NCBI RefSeq assembly: GCF_000758625.1
Contig: NZ_CP009283.1
Span: forward strand, 323,501 to 387,500
DNA length: 64,000 bases
Reading direction: 5' to 3'
Source of the DNA: Paenibacillus sp. FSL R7-0273
GTDB taxonomy: Bacteria; Bacillota; Bacilli; Paenibacillales; Paenibacillaceae
The translations under genes and the position numbers were made by a program. The notes beneath the pieces were generated by a model that saw only the letters and a program-made list of their open reading frames with translations, had not been told where the DNA came from and did no database searches. Positions 1 through 7,731 of this stretch are shown here, one piece after another (within the stretch, counting starts at the first letter, position 1; each line of letters begins with the position of its first letter).

Positions 1-1938
1 GGAATCGCTGCCTGCCCTGAAGCTGCCGGCGGGCGGGAGCTGACCGGCCTTGCGGTCCTTCAGCCGGTCGCCCTCGAGCGCCGAGCTGTGGGGCAGAATG
101 CCCTCCGAGGCCCCGAGCAGGAAAACAACGGGGAATTCCAGCCCTTTGGATTTATGGATGGTCATCAGGGCAACACGGTTGCCCTGCTCCTTCAGTCCGC
201 TCTGGCGGCTCAGCTCATTGCGTTCGGTAATGCTGGCAATAAAGTCGAGGAAGACAGGGAGGCTGTCGAACCGCTCAGCCGAGGTTTCCAGCTCGTCGAG
301 CATTTCCTTCAGCGTCTCACGGTGCAGAGTAGCCTGATGCCGCTCATTAGCCTCTATGAAGTAGTCATAGAAGCTTGTCCGGATACGGCGGATCGCCTGC
401 AGCGGCGTCAATGCAGCCAGGCCGCGGATCAGCTCCAGCCGCTCCCGCAGCTTGGTGCCCTTGAAATCCTCCATGCCGGGCAGAGAAAGCAGATGAATCA
501 GCGGTCCCTGCTTGGGCTGGACAGCCTCCATCCGGCGGATATGCTCCATGCCGGTTTCGCGGTTCATATACAGGGTCGGCATAATGCTCTCCATCGCGGC
601 AAAGTTGCGCCGGTTCAGTGACAGCCGCAAATGGTCCAGCACCGGCAGGATCAGCCAGTGCTCGTAGAGCAGCTGCCCTTCACCGTAATCGATGTAGGGG
701 ATATCCCGCAGCAGCAGCAGCTCCAGTACGGCCCGGTTGCTGCTGGAGGCCCGGTACAGCAGGGCAAAATCACGGTATTCCCGGCTGCCGCCGCCAACCT
801 CGCTTACGATATGGTCGACAATCTGCTCGGCTTCCTCATCCGCCGTCTGCGGGCGCAGATACCGGGGCTGTGCGCCTCCGCTTCTGGCCGCCTGCAGCGT
901 TTTGGAGCGGCGGCGCAGGTTGTGGCGGATGATGCCGTTGCCGAGGCCGATAATGGCCGGACCGGAACGGTAATTGATATCCAGGGTAACGACTCTTGCC
1001 CCGGGATAGAGCTTTTCAAATTCCAGAATGAATTCACTGCGCGCTCCGTTAAAGGAGTAGATCGTCTGGTCATCATCGCCGACGACCATCAGGTTGTTCT
1101 GCGGATAAGCAATCATTTTGACCAGCTCATACTGCAGCTCATTCGTATCCTGGAACTCATCTACCATGACATACTGGAATTTCTGCTGCAGCTCCTGCAG
1201 GAGCTGGGGCTGCTCAAGCAGCATTTTATAGGCAATCAGCAGCACATCATCGAAGTCCATCTTATTATGATCCTGCTTCCACTGCTCGTAGAGTTTCAGA
1301 ATCGCCTTCATTTCCTGCTCGGCGGTGTTTGTTTCAGGGAGCGTATCTGCATCCCTCATATTCATCTTGCAGGAAGACAGCAGGGCAAGCAGCGTTTCCG
1401 GCGGATAAGCATCCTTTGGCAGCCCCAGCTCCCGCATAATCTGCTTCAGCAGGATGTGCTGGCGGCGTGTCTCATGAAAGATATCCTGCCGCAGCCCCTG
1501 ACGCCTCAGAAAATAAAGAAAGAAAGAGTGGAAGGTACGGGCTTGCAGGCGCGCGGCATCGCCTTCGGCGACGCCGGGCAGCACAGCGATGCGCTCGCGC
1601 ATCTCCGCCGCCGCCTTGCTGGAGAAGGTAAGCAGCAGCATCCGCGCAGGGGAAATTCCCCGCACGGACAGCAGGTAGCCTGTTCTGCAGATCAGCACCG
1701 AGGTTTTACCCGAGCCTGCACCGGCCAGCGTCAGCAGCGGTCCCTCGTGATGCCGCACCGCTGCAATCTGCGGCGGGTTCAGCAGGATTCCGCCCTCCTC
1801 AAGCCGGCGGAAATAAGCGGCATCACCTTCCCCCGGCTTCACCGTCTCACGGCTGGTCCGGGCTGAGGCAATTGCCGCCTGGGGAATACGTTCACCGCTT
1901 GCACCGAGCGGGATATTATGAAATAAAAGCTTGTTCAT
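1..1938 (-). CDS. UvrD/Rep-family ATP-dependent DNA helicase (C-terminus beyond window)
   Basis: Superfamily 1A DNA helicase that unwinds DNA using ATP in repair or replication. I translated it by hand from the minus strand: the ATG at 1938 lies about 7 bases after an AAGGTGA ribosome binding site, and 646 codons run open to the window edge. Walker A (GAGSGKT) is near residue 73, the DExx-box appears as DEFQDTN with the following GDDDQTIYSFNGA motif, and the later motif MTIHKSKGLEFPVVFL is present. The N-terminus carries about 50 extra residues before the Q motif, unlike PcrA, so I do not call it pcrA. Family assignment is firm; the exact subfamily is not. Confidence 0.9.
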   Translation of the reverse strand, partial: MNKLLFHNIPLGASGERIPQAAIASARTSRETVKPGEGDAAYFRRLEEGGILLNPPQIAAVRHHEGPLLTLAGAGSGKTSVLICRTGYLLSVRGISPARMLLLTFSSKAAAEMRERIAVLPGVAEGDAARLQARTFHSFFLYFLRRQGLRQDIFHETRRQHILLKQIMRELGLPKDAYPPETLLALLSSCKMNMRDADTLPETNTAEQEMKAILKLYEQWKQDHNKMDFDDVLLIAYKMLLEQPQLLQELQQKFQYVMVDEFQDTNELQYELVKMIAYPQNNLMVVGDDDQTIYSFNGARSEFILEFEKLYPGARVVTLDINYRSGPAIIGLGNGIIRHNLRRRSKTLQAARSGGAQPRYLRPQTADEEAEQIVDHIVSEVGGGSREYRDFALLYRASSSNRAVLELLLLRDIPYIDYGEGQLLYEHWLILPVLDHLRLSLNRRNFAAMESIMPTLYMNRETGMEHIRRMEAVQPKQGPLIHLLSLPGMEDFKGTKLRERLELIRGLAALTPLQAIRRIRTSFYDYFIEANERHQATLHRETLKEMLDELETSAERFDSLPVFLDFIASITERNELSRQSGLKEQGNRVALMTIHKSKGLEFPVVFLLGASEGILPHSSALEGDRLKDRKAGQLPPAGSFRAGSDS

Positions 1939-2018
1939 CAGATTCACCTTCAATATAAGTCCATTAGCCAATCTTCAATATAACACTGCACTTCTATATA
2001 GAAAAGCGGTTCCCCTGT

Positions 2019-2477
2019 TTACTTTATTTTGCCAAGCAGGGTGTTCACTTTACGTTCATATTGACGGGGCTTATTCTCGCGGATTTCCTCAAGCAGAAAT
2101 ACAAGCGCCTGCTTCACGCGGGGAGACATACCCTTTGCAATGGCGGTGTATTCCCTCCTGAACAGGTTATCCTCCAAAATCCGCTCGTTAAGCACAATCG
2201 CCCAGCCCCGGGCAGGCTCAAGCATGTCCGGCAGCGACTCCAGCAGCTGGGTCAGGTACATTTCCATGTGGCAGCTCTCCACAAAATGAACAAGCCCGAA
2301 CATCACTTCCTCATGCCCGGTCTCATCGTCAAACACCTTGAAAATCTGCTGGATTACGGCATCCTCCGTGTCACCGGCCAGCCCCTCCAGCGCAAGGTCA
2401 AACAGCTCGCATTCCAGCTCTGTCCGCAGCAGCCGGTTGTTATAGAGCTGGGCAATCCCCGGATGCATGTTCATCAT
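2019..2477 (-). CDS. Imm30-like immunity-family protein
   Basis: Small acidic cytosolic protein of about 152 residues, without signal peptide or membrane segment. The central stretch FDDETGHEEVMFGLVHFVES resembles, from memory, the Imm30 family described as immunity proteins of polymorphic toxin systems. No toxin gene adjoins it. It starts 9 bases after the stop of the HAD phosphatase on the same strand, so the two are probably co-transcribed. A GTG at 2483 and ATGs at 2477 and 2474 are all possible starts; the G-rich ribosome site at 2481-2487 fits the ATGs best. Family call is moderate; function unproven. Confidence 0.5.
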   Translation of the reverse strand: MMNMHPGIAQLYNNRLLRTELECELFDLALEGLAGDTEDAVIQQIFKVFDDETGHEEVMFGLVHFVESCHMEMYLTQLLESLPDMLEPARGWAIVLNERILEDNLFRREYTAIAKGMSPRVKQALVFLLEEIRENKPRQYERKVNTLLGKIK

Positions 2478-2486
2478 GGGCACCCC

Positions 2487-3350
2487 CTATTTCTTATCCA
2501 GAAGATGCCGGATTCCTTCAGCGACACCATGCTCGGCATTGGTGAATGTAATGAAATCTGCAGTTTCCTTCAGCAGCTCAGCGGCATTGCCCATGGCAAT
2601 CTTGTAGCCGGCCCGCTCAAACATCGGCAGATCATTATAGCTGTCGCCCATTACGGCCACCTGCTCTTCAGGAATACCGTAGTGTGCAGCAAGCTTCATG
2701 ACCCCTGTACCTTTGTTGGCATCCTTGTGATTGATTTCAATATTGCTCTCATGGGAAGCTGTAATAATCAGGCCGGGAATAGCAGCAAAGCGGGTGGAGG
2801 CTTCCTTAAGGACCTCGCGGTTCAGTGAGAAAGCAAGCGCCTTATAAATATGCTGCTCCTCCTTGCCCCAGATCTCCTCCATGCTCTCCACATACGTTAC
2901 GGCAGCCTGGCGGAACTGCTTGGCGATCATCGCCTTCAGCAGCCAGCCGAAGCCCTCTGGAATTTCCTCATCCTTAAGCTCTGCCAGCTTTTCCAGACGG
3001 ACACGCTTGTCCAGCTCTACATATACATTGTCCTCAGTATACACCTCGTAATACAGCTCAGGAACCTCGTTCATCCAGCGCAGCACCGGAATAATATCCT
3101 CTTTGTCCAGCGGCCGGCTCACCGCCTCGGAGCCGTCCGGCAGGATCAGCAGCGCCCCGTTCATAGCTACAACAGGACAATTCAGGTCGGACAGCCGAAG
3201 CTGACGCTCAGCATCCATATAAGAACGTCCGGTTGCAATCGCCACAATATGGCCCAGACTCTGGGCATGAATAATCGCTTCGCGGTTCTCCGGACTGATG
3301 TTTCCATTTTCGTTCAACAGTGTTCCGTCCATATCAAGTGCAATCAGCAT
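2487..3350 (-). CDS. Cof-type HAD-IIB phosphatase
   Basis: Predicted cytosolic phosphatase of the haloacid dehalogenase superfamily, class IIB, usually acting on sugar phosphates or similar small phosphoesters. Motif I is DMDGTLL at residues 6-12, with the nucleophile Asp and the Asp at +2. Motif II is the Thr in AIATGRS (about residue 40), and the C-terminal magnesium motif is GDSYNDLPMF (about residues 236-245). The large insert between motifs II and III is the type IIB cap. Length (287) is usual. The start has a good AAAGGAG site. The substrate cannot be told from sequence. Confidence 0.92.
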   Translation of the reverse strand: MLIALDMDGTLLNENGNISPENREAIIHAQSLGHIVAIATGRSYMDAERQLRLSDLNCPVVAMNGALLILPDGSEAVSRPLDKEDIIPVLRWMNEVPELYYEVYTEDNVYVELDKRVRLEKLAELKDEEIPEGFGWLLKAMIAKQFRQAAVTYVESMEEIWGKEEQHIYKALAFSLNREVLKEASTRFAAIPGLIITASHESNIEINHKDANKGTGVMKLAAHYGIPEEQVAVMGDSYNDLPMFERAGYKIAMGNAAELLKETADFITFTNAEHGVAEGIRHLLDKK

Positions 3351-3548
3351 ATTGTTGTTCTCCTTTTTCTGTACGTTCTAATCCGCACCTCTGGGACTTT
3401 GAAAATCATTTCCTGTATTTTATCATTAATTCTCTGTAAATTAAAAATTCCTTTTCATGGGCTTGCCGGAATTTCCGGAAAACCACCCGGACGTGCTACA
3501 ATATAAGGCAGACTATTGATGAAACCGCCGGAAAATGGGGGAGTATGA

Positions 3549-4790
3549 ATGAAATCCAGAAATTTAGCAACAATCTCACTTGTTGTAATGGCATGCGGCT
3601 TTTTGATCACGCTGTTCTTGCCGGATAATATACCCTTTGAGCTGCTGCGGGGCGGCTTTGAGGCCGGCCTTGTCGGCGGGATTGCCGACTGGTTCGCCGT
3701 GACGGCGCTGTTCCGCCATCCGCTGGGCCTGAAGATTCCGCATACCTCGCTGCTGCTCAAAAGCCGTGACAAAATTGTCCAGTCACTGATCTCCGCCATG
3801 GAGAACGAGCTGCTGAACAAGGCCAGCATTGAAAATAAGCTGCGCGGCATCCGGATCATCCGGCTTGCCGGCGGCCTGCTGACCAGGTTTATGTCCAGAA
3901 AGAAGGTAAGGGCGGAAATTCTGGAGCAGGTAAGCACCTTCGTGCTGCGTCTGCCTGTAGAGCAGGCGGTGCCTTATCTGCAGAAGACCGCCGCCGAGTA
4001 TATCCGTGAAGCGGAGCTGGGCGGGGCCGCAGACACCATCGCCACAAGGCTGATGAATGACGGCAAGGATGTAGCTGCTCTGGATTATGCGCTCGAAGGC
4101 GTATCCGGCTGGACCGCACGTCCGGAGACACGGGCCATGCTGGGCAAGCTGGCCAGTGAAAAGCTGGCCGAAGTGAAGCTTGGCGGACTGAAGGGAATGG
4201 CCTTCCAGGCCTTTGTCGGGTTTATGGATGCCGATATGCTGGGGGAGATGCTGCAGGGCATGCTGCAGTCCGGTATCCGCGATTTCCGTGAAGAAGATAA
4301 TCCGTACCGCGAGCAGATTATCCGGGAGATCCGCGTCGCCCTGTTCCAGCTTGTAAATGACGAAACGAAGATATCTTCGCTTAAGGAGTGGGCCGTAAAC
4401 GGAGTGCAGGGTGAAGAGGCTACTGCTTTCCTGCAGAAGCAGCTTGAGGTTGTCCGCAGCAAGGCTATTGCCATGCTGGAGGAGGACCGGGTAAGCGGCG
4501 GCCGGAAGCTGTTCAGCCTGTATGGCCTGCTGGCCCGCCGTGTCAGTAAGGAGACGGAGCTCATCCAGGGCTGGGAGGAGCGCATTCGTGCTTCACTGAT
4601 TGCTCTGGTAGAGGCTAATCATTACCGTATCGGTGTTCTGGTCAAGGAAAATCTGGATCAGATGGATGATGACAGCTTGGTGAATATGCTGGAGGAGAAG
4701 GTCGGGAAGGATCTGCAGTGGATCCGGGTCAACGGTGCGGTCTGCGGCTTTGTGGTAGGGCTGGTGCTGACCGTTATTCAGCTGATCTGA
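3549..4790 (+). CDS. DUF445 family membrane-anchored protein
   Basis: Member of the DUF445 family (E. coli YjiN and B. subtilis YheB relatives), of unknown molecular function. One membrane segment lies near the N-terminus (residues 8-25), followed by the family signature GGIADWFAVTALFRHPLG, a long mainly helical middle, and a second hydrophobic segment at the extreme C-terminus (GAVCGFVVGLVLTVIQLI). This double-anchor layout is typical of the family. Length 413. It is a single-gene unit: a divergent HAD gene lies upstream and a strong hairpin terminator follows. Start chosen at 3549 after a GGGGGAG ribosome site. Confidence 0.85.
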   Translation: MKSRNLATISLVVMACGFLITLFLPDNIPFELLRGGFEAGLVGGIADWFAVTALFRHPLGLKIPHTSLLLKSRDKIVQSLISAMENELLNKASIENKLRGIRIIRLAGGLLTRFMSRKKVRAEILEQVSTFVLRLPVEQAVPYLQKTAAEYIREAELGGAADTIATRLMNDGKDVAALDYALEGVSGWTARPETRAMLGKLASEKLAEVKLGGLKGMAFQAFVGFMDADMLGEMLQGMLQSGIRDFREEDNPYREQIIREIRVALFQLVNDETKISSLKEWAVNGVQGEEATAFLQKQLEVVRSKAIAMLEEDRVSGGRKLFSLYGLLARRVSKETELIQGWEERIRASLIALVEANHYRIGVLVKENLDQMDDDSLVNMLEEKVGKDLQWIRVNGAVCGFVVGLVLTVIQLI

Positions 4791-4808
4791 TACAAATAAA
4801 CGGTAAGG

Positions 4809-4874
4809 AAAGGGACAGCATGTGCCGCAGTGGCGGGTTTATCCGCCGGCAGGCATAGCGCTGTCCCTTTTGTC
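4809..4874. terminator. Bidirectional rho-independent terminator
   Basis: AAAGGGACAGC at 4809-4819 pairs with GCTGTCCCTTT at 4860-4870 and is followed by T-rich sequence. The 40-base loop itself folds (GGCGG/CCGCC arms). It lies between the convergent DUF445 and P-II genes and would serve both. Confidence 0.8.
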
Positions 4875-4899
4875 ATGGAGGCTGGCTTAGACGGGGAGG

Positions 4900-5226
4900 C
4901 TACAGCAGATTTTTGCCGTTGCTGATGGTGAAGGCCTCCATCACGGGCATCACAAAAATCTTACCGTCGCCGAAGGAGCCATGCTCCCCGGTTCTTGCCG
5001 TTCTCATAATAATGCTGATGACATCATTCTTCTCGTCGTCATTGATGACGATCATCAGCAGCTTTTTGGAAATCTGATTGTAGTGGTTGGTTCCGACCTG
5101 GATTCCCTTTTGTTTACCGCGCCCAAGCAGATCCATCTTGCTGATGGAGGGGAAGCCGGCAAGCATTAGCTCAGCCATAACCTCATCTGCCTTCTCCGGT
5201 CTAATAATAGCTTTGATCATTAACAT
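4900..5226 (-). CDS. P-II family nitrogen regulator, NifI1-like
   Basis: Small trimeric signal protein of the P-II family, which senses ATP/ADP and 2-oxoglutarate and controls nitrogen enzymes or transporters by binding. Evidence is the N-terminal MIKAIIRPEKADEVM, the T-loop region GRGKQKGIQVG, and the C-terminal RTGEHGSFGDGKIFV. The T-loop differs from GlnB/GlnK and resembles the NifI1 branch, which in archaea and clostridia sits beside nitrogenase genes; no nif genes are in this window. 108 residues, with a good ribosome site (AAAGGGTG). It stands alone, with a perfect inverted repeat about 80 bases upstream. Confidence 0.85.
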   Translation of the reverse strand: MLMIKAIIRPEKADEVMAELMLAGFPSISKMDLLGRGKQKGIQVGTNHYNQISKKLLMIVINDDEKNDVISIIMRTARTGEHGSFGDGKIFVMPVMEAFTISNGKNLL

Positions 5227-5307
5227 AAGGATGCACCCTTTCTACAGCGGAATAATGTGTTGTAGGGGGTTGCCAGCATCTGGGTGGCGGTACAAGTTAA
5301 CATCGTT

Positions 5308-5333
5308 TGTTATTGGCAACGCTTACAATAACA
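5308..5333. promoter_or_regulatory. Perfect 8-bp inverted repeat upstream of the P-II gene
   Basis: TGTTATTG, a 10-base spacer and CAATAACA form a perfect dyad about 82 bases before the P-II start. The arms begin TGTTA as GlnR/TnrA boxes do, but the spacing is longer than the usual TGTNA-N7-TNACA, so the binding factor is not assigned. Confidence 0.45.
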
Positions 5334-5436
5334 GTATAATGGCCGCCGCAGATCATATCCTGCGAGAATGGTCACAAAGTTCTTTATACATATTGTCGCA
5401 AGTCAGAGGAGCGCTGTTCAGGCCGGCTCCCCTCTG

Positions 5437-6537
5437 TCAGGCATGAAGAAATGACTGATACAGCTCCTCCAGGCGGGAGGCGGTATGATTCCAGTCGAAG
5501 GTGCGCAGGGCATCGCTGCGGCCCTGCAAGCCGATTCTTGCGGCCAGCCCCGGGCTTTTGCCGACCTTCAGCAGCAGCCTGGCAAAAGGCAGAGCCTGCC
5601 GGTATCTTCCGGTAAGATAGCCGTTGTGGCCGGAGCGGATAATCTCCCGGATTCCCCCGTTGTCTGAAGCGATGACCGGCAGCCCGGAGGCCATCGCCTC
5701 CACATTGACCAGCCCGAACGCTTCATGTCTCTGGGAGGGACAGACGAAGCAGTCCGCGGCCTGATACAGGCTGTGAATCTGCTCATGGGCAATCTTCCCG
5801 GGGAAGGAGACGGACACGCCCAGCCTTCTGGCCAGAAGCTTCAGCTGGCGGATATACGCGGGCTTGCCCTGTCCGGCAACAACCAGATGGGCAGGCAGCC
5901 GTTTGTTCACGTGATACATTGCCCTGATGAGCACGGGTACCCCTTTGCGGGGGATGATTCTGCCTGCAAAGAGCACTGTAAAGGCCTGAGGCAGCCGGTA
6001 TTGCCTGCGCAGACGCTGGCGCTCCGGCAGCTCCGCGGGTGTGAACCGGGAGAGCTCTGCGCCCAGCGGGACAACGCTGAGCCTCCTGTGTATCCCGGGG
6101 AAGCGCCCGGACAGCTTATCCAGCAGCGACCGGCTGTTGACGGCAATCCCGTCGGCGCGGGCCAGGGAGCGTGCTATTCTGCGCCCGGCCGGAACAAAGG
6201 TCAGGGAGTGAAGATACAGCAGCACCGGGGTGCCGGGATGCCGCTCTTTGACGGCAGCCATAAGCAGCGGGCGGTTATCGACCTGGATAATATCAAAGGA
6301 CTCTTGCTGCAGGAACTGGAGCACGGAAGCCTGGTAACGGCGCGGAGTACCCGAAGCCAGGCGGATAATCCGCACCTGCTCCAGCTCGGCAGAGTCCGGA
6401 AGCAGGGCGGTTGCCCGGCTGACTACAGTTACTTTATGTCTTCCGGCCAGGCGTCTGGCTATCGCCCAGATGCAGATTTCTACAGAGCCGTCCCCCGGCA
6501 GCGGGAACTGCTCCGGTGCGATGATACAGATATGCAT
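5437..6537 (-). CDS. GT4 glycosyltransferase, CotSA-like
   Basis: GT-B fold retaining glycosyltransferase of family 4, expected to move a sugar from a nucleotide donor onto a surface or spore-coat acceptor. The first residues MHICIIAPEQFPLP, the segment FDIIQVDNRPLLMAAVKE, and the donor-site motif EAFGLVNVEAMASGLPVI with a following GGIREII resemble the spore-coat protein CotSA of B. subtilis. Start moved to the ATG at 6537, which has a GGAGG site; an upstream ATG at 6567 lacks one. About 366 residues, the usual size. No membrane segment or partner glycosylation genes nearby; the acceptor is unknown. Confidence 0.85.
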   Translation of the reverse strand: MHICIIAPEQFPLPGDGSVEICIWAIARRLAGRHKVTVVSRATALLPDSAELEQVRIIRLASGTPRRYQASVLQFLQQESFDIIQVDNRPLLMAAVKERHPGTPVLLYLHSLTFVPAGRRIARSLARADGIAVNSRSLLDKLSGRFPGIHRRLSVVPLGAELSRFTPAELPERQRLRRQYRLPQAFTVLFAGRIIPRKGVPVLIRAMYHVNKRLPAHLVVAGQGKPAYIRQLKLLARRLGVSVSFPGKIAHEQIHSLYQAADCFVCPSQRHEAFGLVNVEAMASGLPVIASDNGGIREIIRSGHNGYLTGRYRQALPFARLLLKVGKSPGLAARIGLQGRSDALRTFDWNHTASRLEELYQSFLHA

Positions 6538-6623
6538 AGTTCGGGCCTCCTCCCGGCCGGCTTTCATAAGATCTCTCTATCACCATATGCACATTGTCGG
6601 GCTGTGGATACCCTTGGAGCCAA

Positions 6624-7442
6624 TCAGGAGCCGGTTTGCTTTAACGCTTCGGCGATCACCGCAGCCACCTTCTGTTCCAGCTCGATAATCTTCTGTTTGC
6701 TGACCGCAATCTGCCTGTAGCCCGAAACCAGCGAGGCCAGGGATTGTCCGGCAAGAGCAGGGTTCTGCTTGCGGATGGCAGTCTTGAAGCTGCTGAAGTC
6801 GGCTGTGATCCGCTTATTTAGAGCTGAGGCAGCGCTTTTCTGGGTTTTGATGGATGCCTGGGGGCTTTCGATACCCGATAAGGTTTTACGGGCGGCGGCA
6901 ATCTTCCGGGTCCGGGCCTCCTTGGCCGCTTTCAGCACGGCTTCCTTGTCCCTGATATCCTGGCGGGCGATCTGGACCGTGATTTTCATAGCCTCCGCCT
7001 GGGTCTTGAGAATAGCGTTCAATGTCTTGTCCTTGAGCTTCTTAACGAGTGTGATCCGGCTGTTCAGCGCGCTGTACTGGTCGAAAAGAGGCTGGTAACG
7101 CGCCTTGGTGCTCGCAACAGTTGCCGTGAGCTTGGCTACAGCCGCCTGGTCAATCTCCGTAATCTGCTTACGGACTGTGATCAGGCTCTGGGCGTTTCGT
7201 TCATGCAGGACACGGATCTGTTCTTCCCTGCTGTCATACTGCGCAGCCAGGCTGTCCAGCTCGCTGTATTGGCTCTTCAGCCTGGCCCGGTCCTGCGCAT
7301 TGGCGGCTGCGGCGGTCAGATCAAAGGCTGCCTGAATGGACGGGGTCAGCACAACGGCTGCCGCCGCCGCCTTGCCTGCTGAAGCGAATAAGGGCATCAC
7401 TAGAACGAGTACTGCAAGATAGATTTGCATACGTTTGTTCAC
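6624..7442 (-). CDS. Secreted coiled-coil protein of unknown function
   Basis: I do not recognise a named family. The GTG at 7442 follows an AGGAGGAGG site and gives a classic signal peptide (N-terminal KR, a hydrophobic stretch, and an ASA/AAA-type cleavage region near residues 20-28). The rest, about 245 residues, is a Lys/Ala/Gln/Arg-rich, Cys-free, almost wholly helical coiled coil. No anchor or LPXTG motif is visible, so it is probably exported and soluble or wall-associated. Its mRNA would carry a leader with a terminator-like hairpin. It is followed on the same strand by the glycosyltransferase. Confidence 0.75.
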   Translation of the reverse strand: MNKRMQIYLAVLVLVMPLFASAGKAAAAAVVLTPSIQAAFDLTAAAANAQDRARLKSQYSELDSLAAQYDSREEQIRVLHERNAQSLITVRKQITEIDQAAVAKLTATVASTKARYQPLFDQYSALNSRITLVKKLKDKTLNAILKTQAEAMKITVQIARQDIRDKEAVLKAAKEARTRKIAAARKTLSGIESPQASIKTQKSAASALNKRITADFSSFKTAIRKQNPALAGQSLASLVSGYRQIAVSKQKIIELEQKVAAVIAEALKQTGS

Positions 7443-7481
7443 AAGATTCCTCCTCCTGATAGCCCTGTTAGCCGGTAAAGC

Positions 7482-7525
7482 AAAAAACACCCGCAGTAAA
7501 GGCAAATAAGCCTTTATTACGGGTG
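7482..7525 (-). terminator. Terminator-like hairpin in the leader of the secreted coiled-coil gene
   Basis: On the minus strand a 15-bp stem (arms 7510-7524 and 7489-7503, two mismatches) is followed at once by six U residues (7487-7482). It lies 40 bases before the GTG start of the gene it precedes, so it looks like an attenuator in a 5' leader. GCCGG/CCGGC (7529-7533 and 7471-7475) can enclose it. I could not match a known riboswitch. Confidence 0.55.
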
Positions 7526-7731
7526 CTTCCGGCGTAACAAGTCAGTTTAATATATTATTGGTCTAAACTTTAGTGGAATTGCGGGGCAGCGTCAATATTT
7601 AAAATTCGGTATTTATACCCTATGCGTGTGTCATACATTTCTTCCGTTGTCCACTTGTCGTATACTGTAGAAAGAGTTTAAACAGAGAGTCTGCATAGGA
7701 GCCGGCTCGTGATGAAGGAGGCCCTAAATAA

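Noticed and set aside
631..1866. Long plus-strand reading frame of 411 codons
   Set aside because: It lies opposite a helicase gene whose minus-strand frame shows all catalytic motifs; the plus-strand product is low-complexity and resembles no family.
5227..5436. Sigma-54 promoter for the P-II gene
   Set aside because: A TGGCA stretch occurs on the minus strand but the required GC at the -12 position with correct spacing is missing.
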